This document shows, piece by piece, positions 1 through 8,001 of a DNA stretch of 64,000 nucleotides (position 1 is the first letter of the stretch; every line of letters begins with the position of its first letter). The position numbers and the translations under genes are program-made. This DNA is from a bacterium (GTDB lineage Bacteria; Armatimonadota; Fimbriimonadia; Fimbriimonadales; Fimbriimonadaceae), in the NCBI GenBank assembly GCA_027485645.1, contig JAIXQR010000002.1, positions 186,001 through 250,000 of the forward strand, read 5' to 3'. The notes under the pieces were generated by a model that did not search any database, was not told the DNA's origin, and saw only the letters and a list, made by a program, of their open reading frames with translations.

Positions 1-315
1 GGAGAACGCTTTAGCCCGCCCGTTCCATTAATGACCTTCCCGATGAACGTCGGCGACGACTGGAAGTGGGACGGCGAAATGCACGCCCAGAACGAAACCC
101 GAAAGGCGCGCGGCAACATCACCAGTGAAGTCTCGAAAGCCGACGTCGGCGGCAGAAACATGCCCGCCGTCAAGGTCCAGGTCAAGCTCGAAATTCTCCC
201 CGAAAACGCCGGAGATCCCATCAAGCGCTCCCTTACGTTCTGGATGGTCGAAGGCCGAGGCGTTGTCCGCCGCGAGTTTGGCGATGAATCGGTAAGAGAA
301 CCCGCGCCGAGGTAA
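1..315 (+). CDS. C-terminal part of an unrecognised protein (partial)
   Basis: The reading frame is open from the first base of the window and ends at TAA 313-315, so the start lies upstream. About 104 residues are visible. They are polar with alternating beta-strand-like stretches and no transmembrane segment. The sequence around GDDWKWDGE and the later ratio of charged to hydrophobic residues suggest a soluble or exported beta-rich domain, but I recognise no family. The stop is only 3 bases before the start of rodA, so it is likely co-transcribed with rodA. An internal ATG at 31 exists, but nothing supports it as the true start. Confidence 0.6.
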   Translation, partial: GERFSPPVPLMTFPMNVGDDWKWDGEMHAQNETRKARGNITSEVSKADVGGRNMPAVKVQVKLEILPENAGDPIKRSLTFWMVEGRGVVRREFGDESVREPAPR

Positions 316-318
316 GCC

Positions 319-1467
319 ATGGCCGCCATTTCCAACTCCTTTTCCGGTGGACTCGATTCAAGAAAACAGGTCGCCAAGCTGGACTATGGCCTCATCTTCG
401 CGACTTTTGCCCTCGTTGTCCTCGGGCTCATGTCGATCTACAGCGAAGGGTTCGGCAAAGATGGTCTCAGCAACTTTCGCCGCCAACTGATCAACACCGT
501 CATCGGGTTCATCCCCATGGCGGCCATGTACTTTGTTCCCCTGCGCTTTCTCCTTCGCGCCGCCAGCGGCTTCTACGTGATCGTTCTAATGCTGCTTGCG
601 GGAACGCTCCTCATCGGAAAGGACATCAACGGTAGCCAACGCTGGATTGACATCGGGCCGCTTCAGTTCCAGCCCAGCGACCCCGCAAAGCTCCTAGCCG
701 TCATCACCCTCGCGGCGTTCTTCACGAACCGGCTGGACCGCATCAAAGAACCGTCCACGTTCTTTTGGGGACTCGCGCACGTTGCGCTCCCCATCGCGCT
801 CATCCTAAAGCAGCCTCACCTCGCCGCGGCCTTGTTGGTGCTCTTTACCGGCTTCGCGGTGTCCCTGGTCGCCGGAACACCCATCAAGTTCTTTGCCATC
901 GCCGTCGGCATCTTTACCGTCGTTGCCGCATCAGTTTTGTTGGTCCCCCCCGTTCGTGACCTCCTTCTTCGTGACTATCAGAAGGACCGCATCGAGGGCC
1001 TGATGTCCACAAACAAGGACAACAAGGACGCTAACTACCAAACCGACCGCGCAGAAATTGCCTTCGGCGTCGGTGGACTATACGGCACCGGGTTCCTTAA
1101 CGGAAAACAAAAGGAGCTCAAGTTCATCCCCGAACAGCGGAATGACTTTGTCTTCACCGTGCTCGGCGAGGAAACCGGCCTGCTCGGCTGCACCATCGTC
1201 CTGCTTGCCTACGCTTTCTTCTTCTACCGTGTGTTTATGATCATGCTCAAGGCGAGCGAGCCGTTCTATCAAATGATGGCGGCCGGAATCTTCGCTGTCC
1301 TTGGCTTCCACACCGTGGTGAACCTCGGCATGGTCCTGCAGCTACTCCCGGTCGCGGGGATGTGGCTCCCGTTCATGAGTAGCGGCGGCACGGCGATCTG
1401 GCTTTGCCTCGCCTGCGTGGGCCTTCTCCTAAACATCAAGCGCCACGAACGGCCCGTCCTGTTCTAA
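319..1467 (+). CDS. rodA: Rod-shape-determining SEDS glycosyltransferase RodA
   Basis: RodA is the SEDS-family peptidoglycan polymerase that works with a class B PBP in lateral wall growth. The 382-residue protein has about ten hydrophobic segments and family signatures: NGSQRWIDIGPLQFQPSDPAKL in the middle loop (conserved Gln-Pro-Ser-(D/E)-xx-K), the extracellular loop with FIPEQRNDFVFTVLGEETGL (about residues 270-290), and the C-terminal LPFMSSGGTA loop. These separate SEDS proteins from other polytopic proteins. RodA is preferred over FtsW because of the short N-terminus and the FIPEQRNDFVF form, though the assignment rests on motif reading only. It starts 3 bases after the preceding partial gene and ends convergently against the transporter gene, overlapping its stop by 4 bases. 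Confidence 0.93.
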   Translation: MAAISNSFSGGLDSRKQVAKLDYGLIFATFALVVLGLMSIYSEGFGKDGLSNFRRQLINTVIGFIPMAAMYFVPLRFLLRAASGFYVIVLMLLAGTLLIGKDINGSQRWIDIGPLQFQPSDPAKLLAVITLAAFFTNRLDRIKEPSTFFWGLAHVALPIALILKQPHLAAALLVLFTGFAVSLVAGTPIKFFAIAVGIFTVVAASVLLVPPVRDLLLRDYQKDRIEGLMSTNKDNKDANYQTDRAEIAFGVGGLYGTGFLNGKQKELKFIPEQRNDFVFTVLGEETGLLGCTIVLLAYAFFFYRVFMIMLKASEPFYQMMAAGIFAVLGFHTVVNLGMVLQLLPVAGMWLPFMSSGGTAIWLCLACVGLLLNIKRHERPVLF

Positions 1468-3098
1468 TCCACCGTCGCCGGCGGAATCCCGAGCGCCAGC
1501 AAAAGCATCTGCGTGATGATGATCTTGTAGATCGTCGCAATCGGAAACAGCACGGAGTAAGCCCCGGTAGCGAGGTCGTTCTTGGTCTGATCCACCGCAA
1601 AGCCCAAGCTCACCGGCTGCGTCTGCGCCCCGGCATAAACCCCAAAGAGCACGTTCAGCGGAATCTTGAGCGCGTAGTAGCCAAACAGCATCGTCACTGC
1701 TCCCGATCCTGCTGTGAGCCCGAGCCCGACCAAAAACACGTTCATTCCCTCGCCGTGCGAGAGCGTGTTAAAGAAGTCAAACCCGGCACGCGTTCCGATT
1801 CCCGCAGAAAACAGCAGCAACCCAAATTGCCGCAAGGTCAAATTTGCCGAGTAGGGAAGGCTCCAAACAATCTTTCCCGTTCGCCGCATTCGGCCCAAAA
1901 TCAGCGCCATAACCAGCGGACCGCCTGCAAAACCGAGCCGAAAATGGCTGCCTCCAGGCAAGGGAATTGGGATACTTCCAAGCAACAAACCTAACGCTAA
2001 CCCGAGGCAAAACGACAGCAAGTCAACTTCCGCGAGTGCCCGGTAAGAGTCGCCGAAGAACTTCGAAACCCCCTCCATGTCCTTCCGGCGCGCCAAAACT
2101 CGCACGCGGTCTCCCAACTCGAGGGTGGTGTTTCCGTTCGGGACAAAGTCGATGTCTCCCCGGCGGACCCGGGTGAGCAAGGCCTGTTGATTCAGCGGCA
2201 AATTCAGCTGCTTCAGCGTCCGCCCCGCAATGTCTGGCCGGCTCACGAAGATCCGCCGAACATCGAATTCACTCCGATCAAGCTCCAGCGCTTCGTCCGA
2301 CCGCTGCCCCAAAACCTGCTCGGCGTACTCAATATCGATCGCCGAACCAACAACCGTCACTAGATCCCCTTCTTGCAGCACCAAGCCGCCATTTGCGAGC
2401 TCCTCATGGTCGCCCCGCCGGACGCGGCCAAAAATCAGATCGTGCCCCGGTTCCGAGGCCAGATCTGCCACCGAACGCCCGAACGCCGCCGGGTTCGTGA
2501 CCACCACCGTGACCACGGATAGCTTCTGTTTCAGCTTCCGAAACGCCGGAATGGTCAGTGCTTCTTCCGCCAAATTCACCCGGAAAGCCGCGCGAGCGAT
2601 GATCATCACGAGCATCGGGCCAAACACGCCAACCGGGTAGGCAAGGGAATAGCCAACAACCGGCTCCGCAGTATTCCCACGCGCCTCGGTCACCGCGTCT
2701 ACCGCGCTCGCCAATCCGCTCGCGTTCGTAAACGCCCCGCCAAACATCCCGGCGGCTTGCGGTCCGGTGATCCCGTATTGGCGCGCGGCAAAGTAAGTCG
2801 CAATCCCCGCCAAAGTGAGTCCAGATAGCGCCGTCAGCACCCTTTTGCCGCTTTCCTTCGAAAGGATTTGCCCGAAAGACGAAGCCGACGACAGGCCGAT
2901 GGTGTAAACCAGCATGGATAGGCCGAGCAGATAAACGATATCGGGCAGGTGCAGCCGCTCATCGAGTGCGCCAATGGCTAGGCCTACAAACAGCACCGCC
3001 GCCGTCCCCAATCGTGCTCCCCCAATACGAATTTGGCCCAAAGGCAAGCCAACCGCCGCGACCACCACGAGGAGCAAAAGCGGCTGGGCGATCAGCAT
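1464..3098 (-). CDS. AspT/YidE-type putative transporter with two RCK_C domains
   Basis: This is a membrane transporter of the aspartate:alanine exchanger (AspT/YidE/YbjL) type. It has an N-terminal block of about five TM helices, two tandem TrkA-C (RCK_C)-like soluble domains in the middle (each ending in an LxxGDxVxVxG/A pattern: LQEGDLVTVVG and LELGDRVRVLA), and a C-terminal TM block with GxxAGAQTQPVSLGFA, the AspT repeat signature. Substrate cannot be read from sequence; other members move dicarboxylates or amino acids. The start at 3098 (MLIAQPLL) puts the first TM at the N-terminus as in homologues. A GTG at 3182 would add 28 residues and is not excluded, since neither start has a clear Shine-Dalgarno. 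It is divergent from ftsK and convergent with rodA. Confidence 0.82.
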   Translation of the reverse strand: MLIAQPLLLLVVVAAVGLPLGQIRIGGARLGTAAVLFVGLAIGALDERLHLPDIVYLLGLSMLVYTIGLSSASSFGQILSKESGKRVLTALSGLTLAGIATYFAARQYGITGPQAAGMFGGAFTNASGLASAVDAVTEARGNTAEPVVGYSLAYPVGVFGPMLVMIIARAAFRVNLAEEALTIPAFRKLKQKLSVVTVVVTNPAAFGRSVADLASEPGHDLIFGRVRRGDHEELANGGLVLQEGDLVTVVGSAIDIEYAEQVLGQRSDEALELDRSEFDVRRIFVSRPDIAGRTLKQLNLPLNQQALLTRVRRGDIDFVPNGNTTLELGDRVRVLARRKDMEGVSKFFGDSYRALAEVDLLSFCLGLALGLLLGSIPIPLPGGSHFRLGFAGGPLVMALILGRMRRTGKIVWSLPYSANLTLRQFGLLLFSAGIGTRAGFDFFNTLSHGEGMNVFLVGLGLTAGSGAVTMLFGYYALKIPLNVLFGVYAGAQTQPVSLGFAVDQTKNDLATGAYSVLFPIATIYKIIITQMLLLALGIPPATVD

Positions 3099-3213
3099 CG
3101 CGACAACGGAGTTTCCGAAATTACGCACCGAATCCGCACCGCTAGACCACAAACTCACGTTACAATCATGGAACGTTGCCACGGATCGGTGACGTGAAAG
3201 GTGTATTCAACGG

Positions 3214-5550
3214 ATGAAAGCAGGCAACAAAGCCCGCAAGCCGAATGCAAAAGCCGCGAAACCAGCGGCCGCGTCGCATCGAAAGCTTGATGTCATGGGT
3301 CTCAGCATGATCGCCCTCGGGTTGATCATTTGGGTCGCGCTCGCCACCGCCCAAGCTGGGCTGGTCGGCGATGCCTTGGGCAACGCTTTTCGAACTCTCT
3401 TCGGCCAAGGCGCTTGGGCCGCTCCGTTTGCCTTTGTCGCCGGAGGCGTCGGCCTGGTTCGTGGGACCGGCTGGACCTGGCAACGATTCGCCTGGGGTCT
3501 TTGCCTCATCCTCGTTGCCGCTCTCGCGGGACTGTCCTACCGACTCGGTGGCGATCCGTTCGACCCCGTCAGCATCACCTCTGGCGGCGGATACCTTGGC
3601 GCGGTCATCGTGTATGCCAGCGTCAGCATGATCGGCACGGCAACACCGGTCGGCATCGGTTTGCTTGGCCTCATCGGTCTTGTTTTGGTTGCCGACGCGC
3701 CCATTCGCGTCTGGATCGAACGGGGCAAACAGCAAGCGAAGCAAGTCCGCGAAATGCTGCCCGAAATGCCCAAGCGCGCGCCAAAGGTCACCAGCCCCGA
3801 AGACGAGCGGGCCCGGATGAAGCCGCTCTTTAAACACGCCGTCGAACCCGAGCCTGAGCCGGAACCCGCTCCGGTTGAGAAACCCGCAAGACGCGTCCCG
3901 CTCGAAGCGCCCAACCTCGAAGAAGAAGCCCCGGCCAAAGAACCAACCGTCCCGCGTCGCCGCGAACTCATCGGCCTCGGCGCGACCGTGCAAAAGAAGG
4001 TCGAAGAGGAGAAAGAGACGGTTGCTCTACCGACCGAAGTTCCCGTCCCCGCCGAAGGCTACACCCTCCCGCCGATCACCCTCCTCGCCGAAAACATCAT
4101 GCAACCGGCGCGCTCGCCGATTGAGATGCAGCAGAACATCGAGACCCTGGAAGGCACTCTCGAACAGTTCGGCATCGATGCAAGCGTCGTAGAAGTCGCC
4201 ACCGGCCCCACCGTCACGCGCTACGAGATCCAGCTTGGCCCCGGAGTCCGCGTCAACCGAATCACTGCCCTCGCCGACAACATCGCGATGGACTTGGCCG
4301 CATCCAGCATCCGCGTCGAAGCCCCCATCCCAGGCAAAGCCGCCATCGGAATCGAAATCCCCAACGCGACTCCGACCATGGTTACGCTAAGAGAGTTGTG
4401 CGAAACGAAAGAGTTCACCGGACATCCGAGTCGCCTCCTCGTCGCCCTGGGCAGAGACGTTAGCGGTAAGAATAAGTACGCAGACCTCACCAAAATGCCG
4501 CACTTGCTCATCGGCGGTGCCACCAACTCCGGAAAATCGATCGGCCTCGCCACCCTCATCACCAGCCTCCTCATGCGGAACACGCCGAAGGAAGTTCGGC
4601 TGGTCATGATCGATCCCAAGCGGGTCGAACTCACCCTCTTCGACCGCATTCCGCACCTCATGTGCCCGGTCATCAAAGATGTTAAAGAGGCCGCGGGCGT
4701 CCTTCGCGCCGTTTGGCGAGAAATGGATCGCCGCTACGACCTGTGTAGCGAAGCCGGCGTTCGAAACATCGAAGGCTGGAACAACCAAGCCAGCTTCAAC
4801 GAGAAGCTTCCGTACATCGTGGTCATCGTCGACGAGCTCGCCGACCTTATGATCCAGTGCGGCGCCGAAGTCGAAACCGTCATCGTCCGCCTCGCCCAGC
4901 TCGCCCGTGCCGTCGGAATCCACCTCGTCATCGCCACCCAGCGGCCATCCGTAGACGTCATCACCGGCCTCATCAAGGCAAACATCCCATCGCGCATCGC
5001 CTTCTCCGTCGCTAGCCAAATCGACTCGCGCACCATCATCGACTCGAAGGGGGCAGAAAACCTCATCGGCCGTGGCGACATGCTCTTCCAACCCGTCGAT
5101 GCCATGAAGCCGACCCGAATCCAAGGCTGCTTTGTCTCGGAGAAAGAGATCGACGCTGTCTGCCGCTTCTGGCGCGAGCAGCAGTCGCCGGACTACGTCC
5201 TCCAGCCCGTGGAAGCCAGCGGCGAAACGACCAAGCGATCTCGCGACGACGAAGAGCAAGAAGAAGAGATGGACGGCCTCTGGGAAGATGCCGTGCGCTG
5301 GGTGGTGGAGCGCGGCGAAGCCAGCACGTCGATGCTTCAGCGCAAGTTCAAAATCGGCTTCCAGCGCGCCTCGCGACTGCTCGACGTGATGGAAGAGCGC
5401 GGCATCGTCGGTCCCCGAGATGGACCCCGCCCGCGCGAAGTTCTGCTGAACGTCCTCGACGTCGATGCGATCTTTGGACAGGCACCGTTGTATGAAATCG
5501 GTGGCACCCTTGATGACGAGATTCCCCTTGAAGAAGAGGAAGAGCGTTAA
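3214..5550 (+). CDS. ftsK: DNA translocase FtsK/SpoIIIE
   Basis: FtsK is a septum-anchored ATP-driven DNA pump that clears and resolves chromosome termini at division. Order of parts: about four N-terminal TM helices (residues 25-165), an acidic/proline-rich linker with EPEPEPEPAP repeats (210-270), an alpha/beta domain, then the RecA-like motor with Walker A GGATNSGKS (about 433-442), Walker B IVVIVDELADLM (about 533-545) and the IATQRPSVDVITG signature. The C-terminus carries the winged-helix gamma domain (about 690-760; ASTSMLQRKFKIGFQRASRL) that reads KOPS-like sequences. At 778 residues it is a normal-length SpoIIIE-type member. No XerC/D or par genes are nearby. Confidence 0.96.
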   Translation: MKAGNKARKPNAKAAKPAAASHRKLDVMGLSMIALGLIIWVALATAQAGLVGDALGNAFRTLFGQGAWAAPFAFVAGGVGLVRGTGWTWQRFAWGLCLILVAALAGLSYRLGGDPFDPVSITSGGGYLGAVIVYASVSMIGTATPVGIGLLGLIGLVLVADAPIRVWIERGKQQAKQVREMLPEMPKRAPKVTSPEDERARMKPLFKHAVEPEPEPEPAPVEKPARRVPLEAPNLEEEAPAKEPTVPRRRELIGLGATVQKKVEEEKETVALPTEVPVPAEGYTLPPITLLAENIMQPARSPIEMQQNIETLEGTLEQFGIDASVVEVATGPTVTRYEIQLGPGVRVNRITALADNIAMDLAASSIRVEAPIPGKAAIGIEIPNATPTMVTLRELCETKEFTGHPSRLLVALGRDVSGKNKYADLTKMPHLLIGGATNSGKSIGLATLITSLLMRNTPKEVRLVMIDPKRVELTLFDRIPHLMCPVIKDVKEAAGVLRAVWREMDRRYDLCSEAGVRNIEGWNNQASFNEKLPYIVVIVDELADLMIQCGAEVETVIVRLAQLARAVGIHLVIATQRPSVDVITGLIKANIPSRIAFSVASQIDSRTIIDSKGAENLIGRGDMLFQPVDAMKPTRIQGCFVSEKEIDAVCRFWREQQSPDYVLQPVEASGETTKRSRDDEEQEEEMDGLWEDAVRWVVERGEASTSMLQRKFKIGFQRASRLLDVMEERGIVGPRDGPRPREVLLNVLDVDAIFGQAPLYEIGGTLDDEIPLEEEEER

Positions 5551-5583
5551 GGAATTCCCGTGTTATCCTAAAACCGAGTAGAT

Positions 5584-6750
5584 ATGATCACCGCTCTGGC
5601 TTGCATCCTCATGAACTCAACTCCTGCCCTCACCATCGAAGACCTTGCCAAGCAAGTTGACGAGAAGCGCCTGCGGGCGACGGTGGAAAAGCTGGCAAGC
5701 TGGCCAAACCGGAACACCAACAACCCCACCCTCACCGAAGCCGCTGAGTGGATCGCCAGCGAGTTTCGCAACATCCCGGGCATTGAGGTGGAGATCATGA
5801 AGTACGAGATCCAAACGGGTCAGCGCGTGCCAGAGACGAAAGAGGTCGTTCAAGTCATCGCGACCCTGCCCGGTACCGACCCGACCCTCAAAGCGCACCG
5901 AATCGCCATCGGCGGACACCTCGACACCATCAACATGGGGCCCGAGGGAATCTCCGGAAAGGCACCCGGTGCAAATGACGACGCGAGCGGAGTTGCCGCC
6001 GCCCTGGAGTGTGCCCGGATCCTCAGCCAGCAGAAGTTCAAGCGGACCCTCCATTTCATCGCCTTCTCGGGAGAAGAGCAGGGCCTCCTAGGCTCGACCG
6101 CCCTTGCCAAGCGCGCCAAAGCCGAAGCCTGGACCATTGACGCCGTGCTGAGCAATGACATGATTGCCAACAGCCAAAACAAGCGTGGCGATAAGGAAGC
6201 CAACGCCGTGCGCGTGTTTAGCGAAGAAACCGAAACTCACGAGGGCCGAGAACTCGCGCGAGTCATGGAGTTCCTCCAGCGCGAAAGCGGTTCGAAGCAC
6301 CGCATCAACCTCGTGTTCCGGCGCGATCGCTTCGGCCGCGGTGGCGACCACACGCCGTTCAACCGCGAAGGCTTCACCGCCATCCGCGTCGTCGAGCAGC
6401 ACGAGGAGTACAGCCACCAGCACACGGACCAGGACCTCCCCGAGTTCATGGACTGGCGCTACCACGGCGAAAACACCCGCCTGAACCTGCGAATGCTCGC
6501 CCACTTTGCCAACGCCGAGCCGGCCCCGACCCAGGTTCGGGTCGACCGACGCCAAGGCTACGAGAGCCGTGTAACCTGGAAAGGGAACGCTGGACAGGAG
6601 TATCGCGTCTACTGGCGACTGACCACGAGCCCAACTTGGCAAGGTGCAACCACCGTCAAGGGACTAGAAGCACTCCTGCCTAAGTATCACAAAGACGATT
6701 ACGTGTTTGCGGTAAGTGCCCTAGGCGGCATCCCCGTCGTCGCGGAATAA
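5584..6750 (+). CDS. M28-family zinc aminopeptidase, probably exported
   Basis: This is a secreted-type metallopeptidase. Metal ligands of the M28 family are visible: H112-x-D114 in GGHLDT, D132 in GANDDASG, the E164-E165 pair in SGEEQGLLGS, an Asp in LSNDMI and a His in GGDHTPFN. This gives the two-zinc catalytic centre that trims N-terminal residues from peptides. The N-terminus is short and hydrophobic, so export is plausible but the signal is weak. Residues after about 320 (PTQVRVDRRQGYESRVTW) look like a fibronectin type III or similar beta domain. A TATCCT box lies at 5564-5569 and there is no obvious Shine-Dalgarno before the ATG. Confidence 0.88.
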   Translation: MITALACILMNSTPALTIEDLAKQVDEKRLRATVEKLASWPNRNTNNPTLTEAAEWIASEFRNIPGIEVEIMKYEIQTGQRVPETKEVVQVIATLPGTDPTLKAHRIAIGGHLDTINMGPEGISGKAPGANDDASGVAAALECARILSQQKFKRTLHFIAFSGEEQGLLGSTALAKRAKAEAWTIDAVLSNDMIANSQNKRGDKEANAVRVFSEETETHEGRELARVMEFLQRESGSKHRINLVFRRDRFGRGGDHTPFNREGFTAIRVVEQHEEYSHQHTDQDLPEFMDWRYHGENTRLNLRMLAHFANAEPAPTQVRVDRRQGYESRVTWKGNAGQEYRVYWRLTTSPTWQGATTVKGLEALLPKYHKDDYVFAVSALGGIPVVAE

Positions 6751-6810
6751 GCAAGCCTCGATAGCGACATTCGGGACTTTTGCGCTCGTCGTAGCAATTT
6801 GTGTGGCACA

Positions 6811-6859
6811 CTGAACTTAAGAGCGGGAACTTCTCGCTCCCGTAATTTCTTTAGTTCAG
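6811..6859 (+). other. Nested stem-loop upstream of the 6912 gene
   Basis: CTGAACT (6811-6817) pairs with AGTTCAG (6853-6859). They enclose a smaller hairpin of CGGGA (6824-6828) and TCCCG (6838-6842). It lies between the M28 peptidase stop and the secreted-protein start. It could be a terminator for the first gene, an RNA element in the leader of the second, or chance; there is no clear U-tract after the outer stem. Confidence 0.35.
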
Positions 6860-6911
6860 GTGCTTTGCCAGGGAATTTCAGCGGTTAGAGAAAGCTCACC
6901 AGGAAATTCAC

Positions 6912-7742
6912 ATGATTCTTTCAATCGCGTCGCTCATCCTCGCTCCCGCTTTCGTTACCGGCCAAACCCAATCCTTTAGTGGTGTCTACCGAAGCGAATA
7001 CCCCGTTATGGCCACCGACGGCCAGGGACTCATTAAAGTCAAACTCACCCTCGCAAACAACGGCGTGGCCAAGTTAGGGCTTTTCCTCGAAGGCGTTTCG
7101 AAAGTCTCAGATGAGGATGTGCAGCAGTACGGCACCGTCCTAAAGGAACTGCTTCGAGACAATTCAGTTCAGCAAACCGGTACCTGGAAGATGGACCGAG
7201 GTCTTGCGCTGGCGAAGTTCACCACGTTTTATGCCGTCGGGAGAACCACAAGGGCGTCCACGATGATGGAGTTCCGAAAGCAAGGGGAAGACCTCAAGAC
7301 GTCTGACTACACGCGGGCATTCTATGGTCGAAAGTTCTCGATGTCGCTCGAACGGTCGCTCGGAGAAGTCGCGGATTCAGGTAAAGAAGCCGGATCAAAC
7401 ACCAATCCCCAATCTTATGGCAACGGGACGCTCAAGTTCGGCAACGGAGATCGAACGGAGATCAATGATGTGGACTTCCGAATGAACAAGAACAAATTCT
7501 TCAGCATTCGAATGTCCGGTGCGTCAACCGTGGAGATTAGCGGTAGCTATCTGAAGCGCTCGAACGACTATCAGCTCACCATTCGTGAACTGTGGGTGAA
7601 GGGCCGAAAAATGGCTGGCCGTGGAGCTGGGCTAGTCAAGATGAACGCCAACGGTAAGGTCGTCCAAAAATTCACCTTCTCGGTCCAAGTCAATGCCCCG
7701 ATCAAATCGGCCTCGATGGTATTCACACCGACCAATCGCTGA
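6912..7742 (+). CDS. Secreted protein of unknown function
   Basis: The 276-residue protein has a plausible signal peptide (MILSIASLILAPAFVTGQ, cleavage near residue 18). The mature part is rich in beta-strand-like and Tyr/Thr/Lys stretches. The opening after the signal (QSFSGVYRSEYPV) and the GTWKMDRGLALAKF region resemble small exported beta-barrel or lipocalin-like proteins, but I do not recognise a family and give no function. The start is supported by AGGAAATTCAC directly before ATG, one of the few clear Shine-Dalgarno sequences in this window. It stands alone, with flanking hairpins on both sides. Confidence 0.7.
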   Translation: MILSIASLILAPAFVTGQTQSFSGVYRSEYPVMATDGQGLIKVKLTLANNGVAKLGLFLEGVSKVSDEDVQQYGTVLKELLRDNSVQQTGTWKMDRGLALAKFTTFYAVGRTTRASTMMEFRKQGEDLKTSDYTRAFYGRKFSMSLERSLGEVADSGKEAGSNTNPQSYGNGTLKFGNGDRTEINDVDFRMNKNKFFSIRMSGASTVEISGSYLKRSNDYQLTIRELWVKGRKMAGRGAGLVKMNANGKVVQKFTFSVQVNAPIKSASMVFTPTNR

Positions 7743-7780
7743 ATTCGTCAGTCGGTGAAACTCTCGCAGGTTCTGCCGAT

Positions 7781-7801
7781 TACAATCGTTAAGCGATTGT
7801 A
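7781..7801 (+). terminator. Weak hairpin after the 6912 gene
   Basis: TACAATCG (7781-7788) pairs with CGATTGTA (7794-7801) around a 5-base loop, 39 bases after the stop of the secreted protein. No T-run follows, so it may be a weak or Rho-assisted end, or only an inverted repeat. Confidence 0.35.
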
Positions 7802-7967
7802 TTGATCGTTGGACTTCCCGTAAGAGTCTGGTTTAGGTGAGAAGTGCGGACACCCATGCTGTTGGATTACTCAGCATGCTTTTCAGTAAATTCCATCGAA
7901 ATCAACAGACACGAAATCTAACAACTGTGTAGCTTAAGCTTGCGCGTAGTGTCGGACAATAAAACGT

Positions 7968-7991
7968 CTGGCCGGGAATCCTCCCGGCCAG
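7968..7991 (-). terminator. Intrinsic terminator of the amidohydrolase operon
   Basis: CTGGCCGGGA (7968-7977) pairs perfectly with TCCCGGCCAG (7982-7991) around a 4-base loop. Read on the minus strand it is followed by ACGTTTTATTG, a U-rich tail. It lies just past the stop of the 8002-10653 gene. Confidence 0.85.
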
Positions 7992-8001
7992 TCCATGGTC
8001 C

